From Ditylenchus dipsaci (Eukaryota > Nematoda > Chromadorea > Rhabditida > Anguinidae): a DNA stretch of 64,000 nt. Location of the stretch: the NCBI GenBank assembly GCA_004194705.1, contig SADC01001370.1, positions 434,001 to 498,000 of the forward strand. Reading direction: 5' to 3'. The translations under genes were made by a program, and so were the position numbers. Positions 23,502-35,740 of the stretch are shown in pieces (position 1 is the stretch's first letter; each line of letters opens with the position of its first letter). The notes below the pieces were generated by a model. It was given only the letters and a program-made list of their open reading frames with translations. It did not search any database and was not told the DNA's origin.

Positions 23502-25684
23502 ACAGGGTGTGTCAAAATTACATTAACATTTAAGAAAAAATCGGGCAGCATAACACCATAGCGGCCCGTTTCCGAATTTTTGGATGGCAAGCCCCGGAAA
23601 CGCCCATAATATAGCGCTTTTAAGACGGGCAGAATCTTTATTCAGAGTACGCGACGTTTCCCTGTAAAGCCGTTTCCCTGTAAGCCGTTTCCCTGTAAGG
23701 GACGTTTCCCTGTAAAACAGTTTCTCGTAAAATAGAACGCGACTTCAATTTATTTTAAATCCGCGCTTCATTTTTCACATTTTCATGTAATTTTCAGTGT
23801 AACATGCAACGCCCGAAAGGAAAGCGAAGGAAGTACGTGGAAGTAGTGGTTGTGGTGGTACTGAGGTGCTTAGGTATTACCCAAGTATCCGCCTGCCAAT
23901 ACAGTCTGATACACCTTATAAAATAGTCGGTAACACTATAGAATATGAGGTGTGAGGTGCAGCGCCCCCCTTCGGGGGCGCTGGGGGCTTGGAGTTGAGA
24001 TGCGCACACCCACATACCTAGACACAAATCACTCGAAAGTGAGTCTGGATGCATGAAAAAGCATGCATACCAGAGTTTATTTATGCGGTAGGCCCCAGTA
24101 TTCAAAACTATGTTCAACATCTTCTTGTTTATTGGCTCTGTGTGATTAGTGGCCCTCTTTTGTCCCTTCCCTCCCAATGCAGCCCTGATTCCCTTTAAAA
24201 TGTTTTGGCGGGATTCAAAAATTTTTTTTTTGAATTTTCTTAAATTTTTTACCTTGGGGACCAAGGCAAATCGAAAATTTTTTTTTTCGATTTTTCGGAA
24301 CCAAAGTGTTTCCGTGCCTATTCAAAGCACGAGAATCAAAATGGGACGGGTCCTTTCCCTTCAAGAAAAGTAAAATTTTTGCTAGCTGGGGGGGGGGATT
24401 CTATAGTATAGCCAATAGTCTTATGCGCATTAAAAAAGGTCTATTATACTAAATCCTCCGTACCACCACCTGGATAACACCCGGATAACACAATCAACTG
24501 GGTATCACCATGCGAATGACTCGAGTACGACAGTATATGAAGTGCATCCCCCTCCAAAGAGTATTAAAATCGAGGGGTGTGAGTATGTTGGTATGTTGCG
24601 CTTATTATTATAACTTTTTTTGTATAAATGCGGAGCGTATTTCGCCGCTTCGCGTCGAAAGACCAGCACACTCCACAGTGCAAGGAATTGGGGTTTTCTG
24701 AATATGCACCGCCCTGTTTTACGGCAAGAGAACTCATACTCTTTGCAGTGGGGGTGCGCTTCAACTTTTACGCTGGAGTACGACCTCAATATATTAATTT
24801 CACCCGTCAAGGGGGGGTTGTTCTTAATTACCCCTACAACGAAAGTTGCGGCCATAAGTATCATTATCTAAGTTCAACTAACTGGGTACCACCATGTGGG
24901 TGCCATCAACTAGTACTACCAACAAGTACTAACAATTAGGCCCACTACCTGTGTACCTCGACACTGGTACCATCACATGGTTACCTCTTGATCTCACCCC
25001 ACTATGATCTGAGTGCTACTTTCTGGGTAATAATTCTTCCCTACTACCATTGGATACCCAAAGGGGTATTATTTCAGATATAGTTCGATCCCTCATCAAA
25101 AGTTGAGTCTACAAATTTTCCTACACGTTACAGTTCCTTGTCGTTCCTCACAGGGAAACGTCCCTTACAGGGAAACGGTTTTACAGGGAAACGTCCGTGT
25201 CCCCTTTAAGTGCGTGCCCCCTGAGCACATCTCTCACACGCAGTCGCAAATAATAACAGCGAACATGACAACAGAGAAGGATAACTATAATGAATTTTCG
25301 GTAGTACCAGTTTATTCCGATCAACGACCACATTGCTGATTGTTTGTGTTGCCACTCCGAATAGCTGAGCAATTCGCGCGAATCCAAGACCTTGATGACG
25401 AAAAAGGACGAAACCGTCGCGTAGTTCCCCTCTCTAAACTGCAGCAATATCTGCAAAATTGATAGAAATTAATTTGATGAACCGACTCGCACGTAAAATA
25501 TTAAAAAGGGAACGCCAGAAATTAAATTTAATGGATAACTCGAAGACCATCAAGCAAATGGGACGAAAGTGAGAAAACGAGCAAAAATACAAGCGTATCA
25601 AACAAATAAACGAAAGAGAAAAACTGAAATTTGAACAAAAATATTAAGTTTGAAAATGTTAAGGTAATTTTGAGACATCCTGTA
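23502..25684. mobile_element. Tc1/mariner-like element disrupted by other repeats
   Basis: The left end CAGGGTGTGTCAAAATTA at about 23503 and an inverted right end TAATTTTGAGACATCCTG at about 25665-25684 match the compact copy at 57720-58329. The minus strand at about 25330-25420 gives a helix-turn-helix-like stretch. Interior positions 23940-24370 are a family A copy. Confidence 0.65.
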
Positions 25685-25704
25685 CTCTGCTTTTGAAATA
25701 ATGA

Positions 25705-26192
25705 GTCTTTTGCAGTGTTTTCAAAAGTCATGGTCAAATTCAAGGTCAAGGTAAAAATTGACTTTAAAACTTCAAGGTCGTTTTTCTCGATTTTTGGTAA
25801 GGAAAATGGGTCTGAATTTTTTTTCCTATCCCCTAAAGTCAAGATTTTGCGCTGAACAAAACGTACTTTTCAGAATAACGATATAATTTTTGCACGATGA
25901 GATATAGCCTAAAGTCAAGGTGAAATCACCTTGATTTTACCTTGACCTTGACTTTCGCTAAAATCAAGGTGATTTTACCTTGACTTTAGGCTATATCTCA
26001 TTGTGCAAAAATTATATCGTTATTCTGAAAAGTACGTTTTGTTCAGCGCAAAATCTTGACTTTAAGGGATAGGAAAAAAAATTCAGACCATTTTCCTTAC
26101 TAAAAATCGAGAAAAACGACCTTGAAGTTTTAAAGTCAAGTTTTACCTTGACCTTGAACTTGACCTTGACTTTTGAAAACACTGGTCTTTTG
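25705..26192. mobile_element. hAT-type MITE (CAGTGTTTTC family, CAAGGTCAAGGT iterons)
   Basis: The element is 25713-26184 (472 bp), nearly a perfect palindrome. The ends are CAGTGTTTTCAAAAGTCA and its complement, flanked by the perfect duplication GTCTTTTG (25705-25712, 26185-26192). The arms carry CAAGGTCAAGGT/ACCTTGACCTTG repeats. The ends match 4365-4854 but the inner iterons do not. Confidence 0.93.
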
Positions 26193-26246
26193 TTATTGAA
26201 TATGTTTTATTTGTGCGAATGAAAGCAACCAAGTGATAATATCACT

Positions 26247-27282
26247 TCATATTAGGCTGTAGGAACTTTCGTAACAAGACAATTTCGTAAGAGCGAATTT
26301 TCGTAAAAGCGAATTTTCGTAAGAATTTTTTTTCGTAAGAGCGAATTTTCGTAAGAAACTTTTTCGTAAGAGCGAATTTCGTAAGAAACTTTTTCGTAAC
26401 AGCGAATTTTCGTAACAAGCTTTTTCGTAACGCGGTTTTCAGTAACATTAGTGATATTTTAAGTTGCTTTTTTTGCTTTTTGATCCTCCTTTGATGTTTC
26501 TTATAGCTTCTGTGATGTTTTGACCAAAAATAGTCAAGAAAAAATGAAACAGTCAGAGGGTGCAATCGAACCACTGGTGAAAAAATTCATCCCATCAACT
26601 TACCTACTGCACCATACATGCCACTAATGGGAAATAGCTATGTGTAGTATATACAGTCGAACCTCTTTATAGTGACACCCCTGTGGACCGACCCCTAGGT
26701 GTCACTATATCCAGGTGTCACTATATCGGGGTGTCACTATATCCACTATATCCCTTTGTCGGCCAACCAAATCGGGCCCGGGTGTCACTATATCAAGGGT
26801 GTCACTATATCAGGGTGTCACTATAAAGAGGTTCGACTGTAATATATGAATTCTAGCTCGGAGTTTTTCACCATGCTTTTGGGTATTTCTGCTGGTCTCC
26901 TAATGGATGAAAAATCTGGGGGTCAACTAATTATCAAAATTTTCAGTCATCTGACCTATGCTTACCAACTTTTGTGCTCATACAGTTAATAGTCATATAA
27001 TTAACTGTTCGAAGTGTCAAACAGTGACAGAAAGGCCAAAACAAATGAATCAGATGAAATCCTGAATTAGAAAAATTGATTAAAAGTGAAAAAATTTTCG
27101 ATTATTTCCTCTTACGAAAGAAATTCGCTGTTACGAAAAAGTTCCTTACGAAAATTCGCTCTTATGAAAATCTTTCTTACGAATTTTCGCTGTTACGAAA
27201 ATGTCTCTTACGAAAATGTTTCATACGAAAGTTCGCTCTTACGAAATTGTCTTGTTACGAAAGTTCCTACAGCCTCATATTA
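26247..27282. mobile_element. hAT-type element (TCTTACGAAAATTCG iterons)
   Basis: The element is 26255-27274. The inverted ends are GGCTGTAGGAACTTTCGTAA / TTACGAAAGTTCCTACAGCC, flanked by the perfect 8-bp duplication TCATATTA (26247-26254, 27275-27282). Each arm holds about ten copies of a CGTAAGAGCGAATTTT-type motif. A pogo-like MITE (26654-26839) is nested inside. No transposase is seen. Confidence 0.92.
26654..26839. mobile_element. Pogo/Tigger-like MITE, nested
   Basis: The ends are CAGTCGAACCTCTTTATAGT and its complement, flanked by TA. The inner motif GGTGTCACTATATC is repeated at least six times. Confidence 0.85.
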
Positions 27283-27570
27283 TTCATATCACTTTATATC
27301 AATTCATATTATGAATAGTGAAATGGAACAAGTAAAAAGTACAACAACGGGAGATTGTTTGTACAAAGAAAATTTGAATGGCCGGCAGTAAATTTAGCCC
27401 GGTAAATCGATCCTCGGTTAATTAATCTCCTGTTAATTAATCCGCAAATTTTTAAAAGAGGTTTCATCAGAAGGGGGAGTGAATTTGACATAAAAACCAC
27501 AACTTCCCGAGTGTCTCCACAAAAAAAATTTTGTGCTTTAGACCCTTCTTTTGGTCTCTACGATTGACGG

Positions 27571-28040
27571 TGGGTCAGTGTTTTCAAAAATCACAGTCAC
27601 ACTCACACTCCCCCTACAGTGGACTGCCTTCGGCATAAGTGATTGGCGCCGTTCTCGCTCCGATCCTCTGTGAGCGAACCAATTGGACGTTAGCCATTCT
27701 ACTAAACATTTCGAAACATAAATTTGGTTAAAATACAACGGCTACGGCCAGAAAAATAGAAACAAAAAAATATTCACAAATTTCAGAAAATGATGAATAT
27801 ATCAGAAAAAAGTGTAACGAGTCGCTGTAACGAGTCGCAATTGTAACAAGTCGCTGTAACGAGTCACAATTTGTAACGAGTTGCTGTTATACCCCCACAG
27901 TGAGGGTCACACCTCACTTCACACTCACAATCACACTAAAATCACTGTGTGATTTTAGTGTGATGTGAGTGTGATTATCACAGTGAGACAATGTGAGTGT
28001 GATTTTCGTCTCACAGTGTGATTTTTCATCTCAGTGTAGC
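27571..28040. repeat. Truncated CAGTGTTTTC-family element (TCACACTCACAC iterons) plus GTAACGAGTCGC tandem
   Basis: The left end CAGTGTTTTCAAAAATCACA is present. Motifs AGTGTGATT/AATCACACT fill 27895-28035. Five imperfect GTAACGAGTCGC units lie at 27815-27890. No right end was seen. Confidence 0.6.
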
Positions 28041-28416
28041 ATTTTTATTGGCATAAATTGATTTGGTTTGCTAAAGACCTGAAATATGCCACGAAAAAGC
28101 GAAATTGATATTAAATTGATATTTTGCCATCATCACCAATCCTGCTTGTTGATCCTATAAATTACCGCAGTAATTAAAAAAATTAACTTCTCAAATGTCG
28201 CGGCGCGCAAGTGTCGGTCAACCTATTAAGGAACTGACGTTTTTAGCAATTTTAATTTACATGATCATTCACAACCATCTGCTAAAATGACGGCAGGAAG
28301 CAGAGCTACATTTCGATGACCCTGTTAATTGAAATTGCGAAAAACGTCAGTTCCAAAAATAATACTGAAGACCTGTGGGACAACCCTCGGTAGCATGCCA
28401 AGGAATTGGGCATTGT

Positions 28417-28698
28417 TTAAAGGGCATGCCCATGCGTTTTGAAAAGTTAAGGCTTTTAGTGTGAGTGCAAATTGCAAATGTGCAAATGAGTGCAAGGGAC
28501 CAGCAAATTTTTTTGAATCGTTCAATTTTTCACTCGTTTTGCATCAAATCTAATATTGATGACCTTATACTACTTTTAAAAGTTAGGCAGAAAACTTAAA
28601 AAATCTAGATGAGTAAGCAAGTAAAAACGTTTCGAGAAAGAAAATATTTGCTGGTCCCCCGCCTTTTCTCCGTGTCGCGCACGGGCATGCTCCTTTAA
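28417..28698. mobile_element. TTAA-bounded foldback (GGGCATGCCC family)
   Basis: It starts TTAAAGGGCATGCCCATGCG and ends CGCACGGGCATGCTCCTTTAA minus one base; GGTCCCCCGCC lies in the right arm. Confidence 0.7.
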
Positions 28699-28984
28699 CG
28701 TTTTTCGAATTTCGATCATGACTCGAGTTTGTTTCTTCTCTGTATGATATCTCAAATAAAGGCTTAAAATCTTGGCTACATTTTAGTTTATGAAACATAT
28801 GTTTTGTAGTAAAAAGTCAGAAAATTTCGACGAAACCAGTTAGAGGAAAAATACCAAAACGATTGATTTTCGAAAAGTTAGCCTATATTACGCTGAATAC
28901 CAGCACCAGCAGGTGTGAAATCATGCTCTGGTGATATTGTTAGATGGCCAAGAGTGTGCAGGTTTCAAAAAAATAAAAAATTTC

Positions 28985-29100
28985 AAACCTAACATTCGAA
29001 AATTTTCGAACCCGAACTTCGAATCTGACTGACCATTCGAAAACTTTCGAACTCAAACTTCGAATCGAATGTTCAAAAATTTCGAATGTTTGACAGCCCT
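28985..29100. repeat. CATTCGAAAATTTTCGAA motif cluster
   Basis: Short TTCGAA-rich palindromic repeats are bounded by CCTAACATTCG and CGAATGTTTGACAGCCCT. It has the form of a small iteron MITE. Confidence 0.45.
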
Positions 29101-29302
29101 ATTTTTAAATTAAGTATGCTAAACATGGATCCGGTGTTAGAATTCTGTTCTTGCCTAGCAGGGACGTCAAAATGAATTTTTTGCAGAGTTATCCGTTACA
29201 GAATTATAGAAGTTGCCTCCTGAGGCATTTGCTGGTTGGTCAACTACCGTGTAATGAATGAAAAATTGCTTGGAGTTGTGTCTCGATCCAGGTTTGAGGG
29301 TA

Positions 29303-30044
29303 CAGTCAAACCTCGATATAACGTACCCCCTGGGGCCAGGCAAAGGTGTACGTTATATCGAGGGCAGAAACCAAATAGATGACAGGTGTACGTTATATCA
29401 AGGGTTTGTAAAATATTCAGGTGATGTCTCTTTACTCTTCGTACCGCCAGCACATTTGTCACCTGTAATCATTACGATATGCATTTTGCTGTACCTAACT
29501 TTAACCTAAAACTACGGCAAGGTCTTTTAACATCGTAGCAAACTTTGTGTTTTTTTAATAAACTGCAAAGGAATCACCGTTTTTGATATTTATCTCTATA
29601 TATCAATTTTTCATGCTCTTTCTGTCTGTGTATTCAGATTTTTTTAAAGCAAAAAAGTGGATGTTTTAAGGCATTTAAAAATAGGTTAAAAACTGATGTT
29701 GTTTAAGCAAAGCCAATTCTGGCTGTTGGCGAGGGCAAACCCGATACTTTTAATTTAGGGAGGTAGCACAAAGATAGGCTGATATATTTCATCAAACAGT
29801 TTTGATTTATATTTCGCTTCGGCTTTGGAGTACTCATCGAAACTAAAAGGGAAACATTTAATGACTACAGAAATATTGCAGAAGCAGAAAAAGAGCAAAA
29901 ACTGTATGAAATTGGTAAATATAACACACTATTTTTCAAGGGTACGTTATAGCGAGGGTAACGTAAAGGTCAGTGTTATCTGCAAGGGTACGTTATATCA
30001 AGGGGCACGTTATATTGAGGGTACGTTATATCGAGGTTTGACTG
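29303..30044. mobile_element. Long pogo/Tigger-like element without transposase
   Basis: The ends are CAGTCAAACCTCGATATAAC and its complement, flanked by TA. GTACGTTATATCGAGGG is repeated near both ends. The 742-bp interior has no recognised coding sequence. Confidence 0.8.
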
Positions 30045-30135
30045 TACAAACTTTTGACAAATTCAATCAAGATCGAACGATATCGTAATCAACCAGACTT
30101 TAATTATTTAAATAACAAGACCGTATTTCACGTTT

Positions 30136-31312
30136 AAAGGGCATGCCCGTGCTAATGGGTGTACCATTTCTTGTCCTTCGAAAACTGGAATTATTGCGAA
30201 TTCGAACTTAATAAATTCGAATTTAAAAATTGGCACAATGTACTATTGGAACTTTTACCAATTGGGATTTGAAAATTGGCGCAACGCCAAACTCGTCCAA
30301 AAAGCAACTTGATTTCTTACCAACTAGGCCAAAAGCATTCTGATTTTTTACCAATTGGGCCAAATAGCAATTTAAATTTTGATAGATTGCGCCAAAGTCA
30401 CCGTTCTAGTGTTAAAGAGTCCCCCGATCTTTCTTTTTCATCGGTTTATCCCTGTATAGGCTCGTTTAGAGCTGTTCGGTATGAATTAAAGTGGTTTACG
30501 GTGATTTGAATGGTATGAGTATTCGGCCCAGTTGATAAAAATACGAATTAGTGTTTGGCCCAGTTAGTGAAAAATCAAATCAATTTTTGGCCCAGTTGGT
30601 GAAAAATGAAAATGCTTTTCGGCCAGTTAGTAAGAAATCAAGGCCCAGCTATGGCATTGTGCCAGTTATCTTTATTCGGATTAATAAAGTTTGAATTTGC
30701 AAGAATTCCAATTATGAAAAGACGGGGTTTGGTACACCCATGCTAATAAGTGGTGGTGCCCGGGAATTCAAAAAAAATCCCAATCATTGAATTTCTGTAA
30801 GGAATTTTCAACTTGGTTTCCATTAAAACAAGGCCTAGAATTTAAATGACCATTTGCAAAATTTGAATTCGCGCAAGACCACAGTAACTTTGTCAATAAT
30901 GTTTTCGAATTATTATTTTTGTATGCATTTAAATTTTGAATTTTATTTATTAGTCAATTTAGAACACAATAATGCAGTAGGAAAGTGTAGTGCAACGGAA
31001 GTTGTCGAACTCGTCCGATCTGGCTAGTCAAGCAACGTTGGGCTCGACTAGTAAATTGTTCAAAGTTTTGTGAAAATTTAAATGCAAATAAAAAAATTCG
31101 AAAATATTTTTGACAAAATTAGGGTGGCCCTGCACGAATTCAAATTTCGCGAATTGCTGTGCTTATCAAATTTCATGGTCTTTTAATTTCAGGTATGGTT
31201 TTCTTAGAAACCAAGTTGAAAAATACGTACAGAAGTTCAGTGATTATGAAAAATTTTGAATTCCCGGGCACCACCTCTTATCAGCGTGGGGATGCCCCTT
31301 TGAGAAAACTTG
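30136..31312. mobile_element. Degraded foldback with GGGCATGCCC ends
   Basis: TTTAAAGGGCATGCCC at the left and GGGGATGCCCCTTT at the right frame a region with two inverted blocks. The arms share ACTTGGTTTC and GGTACACCCATGCTAAT. A GGCCCAGTT iteron cluster (30275-30655) sits inside. Confidence 0.5.
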
Positions 31313-31339
31313 TGATCTGACAACCATACTTTGTCAGTT

Positions 31340-32030
31340 TGATCCAGTGAAATACCACAAACTGCCAGTGGTACGCCATAAAGTGCCACTGGAATGCCAC
31401 TAATTACAACTGGAATGCCACTTAGTTAATTGGTCCAGTGGTAATTCAGTGGATTACCACTGGATTCCGCTAAGTCCAGTGGTAATCCACTGGATTACCA
31501 CTGGATTGATTTAACGATTTTGGTGGCATTCCACTGGCATTTTGTGGCATTCCAGTGGCACTTTGTGGCATTCCACTGGATTAAAATTAGCTGTGTAGGG
31601 CTACATAATGGTGTCCTCACTTTTGAAAAAAAAATTAGAAAAGTTAGTCAAACCAAGCAAAATGAAAATTTGCCACAAAAAAAGAGTATTTTTGCTACAA
31701 AAAAATGATTAACCTTAGAAAATACCAACAAAATTCCCACTGGAATGCAAGTAAGTCCAAAATTCCAGTGGATTGCCAGTGGAATTCCAATGGTAAATTA
31801 GTGGATTTCTTACAAATTGCCACTTGTATCAATAATTCCAGTGGATTGCCACTAGAATTCCAGTAATAAATTGTCGGATTTCATTAATTTGCCACTAAAT
31901 GAGCGATTTACCACTGAAATGCCAATGGCAATCCACTGGAATGTCAGACTTTCTGGCATTCCAGTGGGAGTTACTGGTCGGCCAGTGGTCATTTAGTGGT
32001 CTTCCACTGGACCTCATTTTTCCGTGTAGG
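31340..32030. repeat. CCAGTGGAATGCCACT iteron array
   Basis: More than twenty imperfect copies of ATTCCAGTGG/CCACTGGAAT lie in two blocks (31340-31585 and 31737-32020), ending in TTTTTCCGTGTA. It is probably an iteron-bearing DNA element, not a CRISPR array, because unit spacing and orientation vary. Confidence 0.65.
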
Positions 32031-32741
32031 CTTGGGCGTTCAAGTTCCGGCGGATTTCGGATCAGGTTATGAAAAAAAAATCCGCAATCCGGAAATTTCA
32101 AAACCAGGAATCCCGTCCGGGTTTTCAAAAGGCAAAAAGACGAATTTTCAATGAATTTTTTTGAACATTACAATTCCAATGCAAGTTAAGCGATAAACAA
32201 TTCAAATCAATAAGTGAAGTTAGCATATACTAGGGCTTTGTTGAGGAAAATTAGTTGTTTAGCGTTCTTTGCACCAAGTGATCCACTTTTCTACTGGAAC
32301 AAGCTTTCTTCGATGATTTTCATTAGTAACCATTCCAAATTTTTTATATCATTTTGTCATATCATTTTGAGTGTTAAGCAGGGTTCGACAAATGTGCCCT
32401 AAAGGGCACATTTCAGGGCACATCGTATTTTTGAAAAATTATGTGCCCTCGAAAAGGCACAATGTGCCCTTTTTAGGGCACATTTTTTTCGCGCCATATT
32501 TGTGTGCCCTAAAAAGGGCACATTTTTTTTGGTTTCAATTTATGTGCCCTTTTTAGGGCACATCGGTCAGAAAATGTGCCCTTTTCAAGGAAAAATGTGC
32601 CCTTTTCTTTTTCAAAATTTTTGTTACCTTTTTTAACTTTTTTTCAATTTTTTGTGTTTTTTACAGATTTTATCCATATTTCGGCCTATACATGTTTATT
32701 ATAGTTTACAATATAAATACTTAAAATAATCCCGGTAAATA

Positions 32742-33935
32742 TCAGTGTTTTGCATGTAAATTGAGCATTCTCATTTCTAGATCTATATTTTTCTGCTTTA
32801 AAGCGGCTCTTTTCTTAGCAGCATGTCGCATGCGGTTGCAAATGCACATCCACAGAGCAATTAACAAGGCCATGAGGAAAATCATGCCACCTAAGCCATA
32901 AGTCAGCCAACCAACAAGGGTTGCGTTTGAGTTAAGCCATGCCTGTAGTTGTGTAAAGCCACTCCACACGGTTCAACTCGCAATACCAGTGCCAACAGAG
33001 GATACTCCACCAGATATGAAAGCCTTGACAGTTCCCTTGTTCTTGCTGTCAGGCTTGCTGCCTTAACTGGCACTGTCTCCAGATAATGATCACCGATCAT
33101 TTGAGTTTCCATCACTAGAGGCGCTGCCTCCATTGTTACCACGACCGCCACCTCTACCTGCTCTACGTTTTGCTATTACCAGAGCATTGTTTTCTGAAAA
33201 AATTGCTATCTTTACTTGATTCATTAAGGTCAAAACTGGAAAGCCGTCCTTTAGCTGAAAAGCCATATTTTTTTGTTTGAGAGAAAAAAGTTGAATAGTG
33301 CCAGATATTTAAACAAATTATCAAAAAAACACTGTAAAGTATGTTCTGACAAGCTATCATTGTTTGTTTTAAGAAAACATCTTTTCACGTTTTTATCAGG
33401 GCTCGTAGACTCAGATTATTTTTGAATGAGCGCCTCAAAAACTATCTTTTATGCTTTGCGAAAAAGGTTGATATGTCAAATCAATTGCTATGAATGTAGT
33501 AAAACTCGGTGAAGCTTCTCTGAAATAGCAGAAATTTCGAAGGCGCACATAAAAAAATAATCATGTCAGCGAGCGCTGTATTTAATTTTCTGACTTGAAA
33601 AGAAACAACATGTTGAATCCAAAGTTTAACGATTTTTCGTTCAAAAATAGCATTTTTCAGTTTCAACCATTTACTAATACTTTAAAATCAAATCTTTTAC
33701 CGGACTATTACAACCCTCCCCAAATTGTATAAAAATAAATGAATAACTATTTTGCAAATGCTTTCAATATATTCGCTCACCTTGTGCTGAACAAAAAGCA
33801 CTATTATTCATTTCATCGTTCTGGGCCACGCCATACAAAGCAACACAGATGAAAAATGCAAAGCAGAAGCTTAAAAACATTATTGTTGATGATGACTCAA
33901 CCATTAGCAGCTCCATTACTCGCGCTGCTTTATTC
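32742..33935 (-). pseudogene. Unidentified single-pass membrane protein, broken, inside a hAT element
   Basis: The minus strand offers a signal-peptide-like first exon (about 33780-33920, hydrophobic core then GVAQN, donor GTGAGC). A second block from about 33275 to 32742 encodes a Gly/Asn/Ser-rich stretch, a Gly-rich hydrophobic segment, a transmembrane helix (around GLGGMIFLMALLIALW) and a basic Leu/Lys tail. In-frame stops near 33095, 33060 and 32970 show it is damaged, or that bases are missing. The layout (signal, ectodomain, single helix, short cytoplasmic tail) could be an envelope-like glycoprotein or a captured host receptor. No family is assigned. Confidence 0.5.
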
Positions 33936-34099
33936 ACTCTTGAGAAAAAAATGGCCGAGATGAATAAAAAGTAGCACTTTGCTCAGCTTTTGTGGACCCT
34001 CAAATAAGAAACCAGTTATCGTCCTTGTGCCGAAAAGTTGAGCGTTGGAACTTAGAAGAAGTGAAGAACAGAAACAAAGCAAACCTCATAATTATTTTA

Positions 34100-34537
34100 G
34101 ATAGTAAACGCTGTCCAAGCTGAAGCGTTGTTGGTAGGAGATGGTTTACAAGACGCTGTGTTTCCTAATTCACAGCAAAATAGTGGTTCACGCATGTACT
34201 TTGAAGCTGAACCTGTAACTGTGGAAATAGCTGCTGAAATTTCCATCTATAATAATCTAGCGGCTAGTAATTCTTTGAATACCTTCGAATTCTGGAAGAC
34301 GTTCGAAAAAAGACTTCCTATGCTAGCTCGGGTTGCTAAAAAATATTTGTCCATACAGGCTTGAAGCACGACGAGCGAAAGAGCTTTTTTTCTACTGCGC
34401 CTCAACGCAACAGAACTGCGCAATCGACTGAAACCTGAAACAATTTCAAAGCTAATATGTCTGCGATCACTATTTCTCAATAACATGTTGCCAGAAATAG
34501 ACGAATTAAATAATGCTGAAAATTTAATGGACTTGTA
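34100..34537 (+). pseudogene. hAT transposase C-terminal remnant
   Basis: The frame reads FEFWKTFEKRLPMLARVAKK, a stop, then TSERAFF, RNRLKPETISKLICLRSL and NMLPEIDEL. This is the hAT dimerisation domain pattern. The internal TGA at about 34362 and the lack of the catalytic region show it is defective. Confidence 0.8.
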
Positions 34538-35159
34538 ATACAATTGTATATCTTAACTGTTGCATATCAACAAAACGATTTAATGCTAGTTATTTTAACT
34601 ATGCATAGGCCGAAATATGAATAAAATCTGTGAAAAACAAAAATTGAAAAAAAGTTAAAAAAAAATAACAGAAAATTTAAAAAAAGGCACTTTTTTCCTT
34701 GAAAAGGGCACATTTTCTGACCGATGTGCCCTAAAAAGAGCACATAAATTGAGACCAAAAAAGTGTGCCCTTTTAGGGCACAAGAAAACATTTCTAAAAA
34801 GGGCACATGAATATGGCGCGAAAAAAATGTGCCCCAAAAAGGGCACATTGTGCCCTTTGTAGGGCACATAATTTTTCAAAAATACGATGTGCCCTGAAAG
34901 AACAAATGTGCCCTTTAGGGCACATTTGTCGAACCCTGGTGTTAAGGGAGCCATTTAAAAAAAATAAAATTATTTGCAGCACCGCAATAAAAGTTGGCGT
35001 CTTTTCGCGAGGGATCGGTTTATATGCGACTTGATAGCTCGAAACTCTTTGTTAATATGGCTGGTCTAACACTTAAAACGAAGCCCAGATATGTCTCTAT
35101 AAACAAGTAGAAATATTTATCTGATTACTAACAAAATCATTGAAAAAGGCTACCCATGT

Positions 35160-35480
35160 ATCGTATGCAGGGTTCGCAAAAAAGGCCTCTTTTTGAGAAT
35201 GCTAGTAGAAGGCAAATCGCTAACATTAGTATATTTAAAACCTAGCTCACCATACTAATTTGACTAGCTTTTGTAAAGTCTAGTAAAAAAATGTCATACT
35301 AGCATTTACAAAAGTTCAATTTTGCGGGAAATCTTTATTAGCATTTGTAAAGTCTAGTAAAATCAAAACGCCAAGCTAGCATTTGCGAAAGTTTGATTTT
35401 GTGGGAGATCTCTACTAGCATTTGTAAAGTCTAGTAGAAGCAAAAGGATAAGCTAGCATTTCTAAAGATATTATTATAAG
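35160..35480. repeat. CTAGCATTTGTAAAGTCTAGTA repeats
   Basis: At least three direct copies of a roughly 60-bp unit start after CAGGGTTCGCAAAAA, an end resembling that of the 32379 hAT element. This is probably the left part of another hAT-type element. A right end was not found. Confidence 0.6.
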
Positions 35481-35740
35481 TGCATAGGTTCAGTGATATA
35501 TACATGGCGGAAAATCAAAAAATCAAGAAGGACCCAGTTGTTCATAGCGCCTATAACAGCCAACTTTGAAATGGCTATATCTCGCAAAATATTTGGTAAA
35601 AACTGAGCTGTCTTTATCAAAGTTGCTCATAATTATCTGCTCTTTCTTATAGACGCAAAAAAAGTTTGAAAAAGTGGAGGTAACAAGCCTTCTGAAGGGA
35701 AGGTCCAAAATTACAGAAAACTACTTTTAACTAGTGTTAT

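Larger units (their letters stand above)
32371..34946. mobile_element. hAT transposon with TGTGCCCTTTTTAGGGCACA iterons and an antisense cargo gene
   Basis: The element is 32379-34938 (2560 bp). The ends are CAGGGTTCGACAAATGTGCC and its complement, flanked by the perfect 8-bp duplication GTGTTAAG (32371-32378, 34939-34946). Each arm (32390-32600, 34680-34935) carries five to seven copies of AAAGGGCACA. Inside are a plus-strand hAT C-terminal transposase remnant and a minus-strand membrane-protein pseudogene. Confidence 0.93.

Noticed and set aside
24505..24939. Overlapping open frames of 103-119 codons on both strands
   Set aside because: They mirror each other in a repeat-rich area and show no family motif; probably chance or transposon remnant.
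31340..32030. Regular short repeats reminiscent of a CRISPR array
   Set aside because: Units are imperfect, occur in both orientations with irregular spacing, and the host is eukaryotic.
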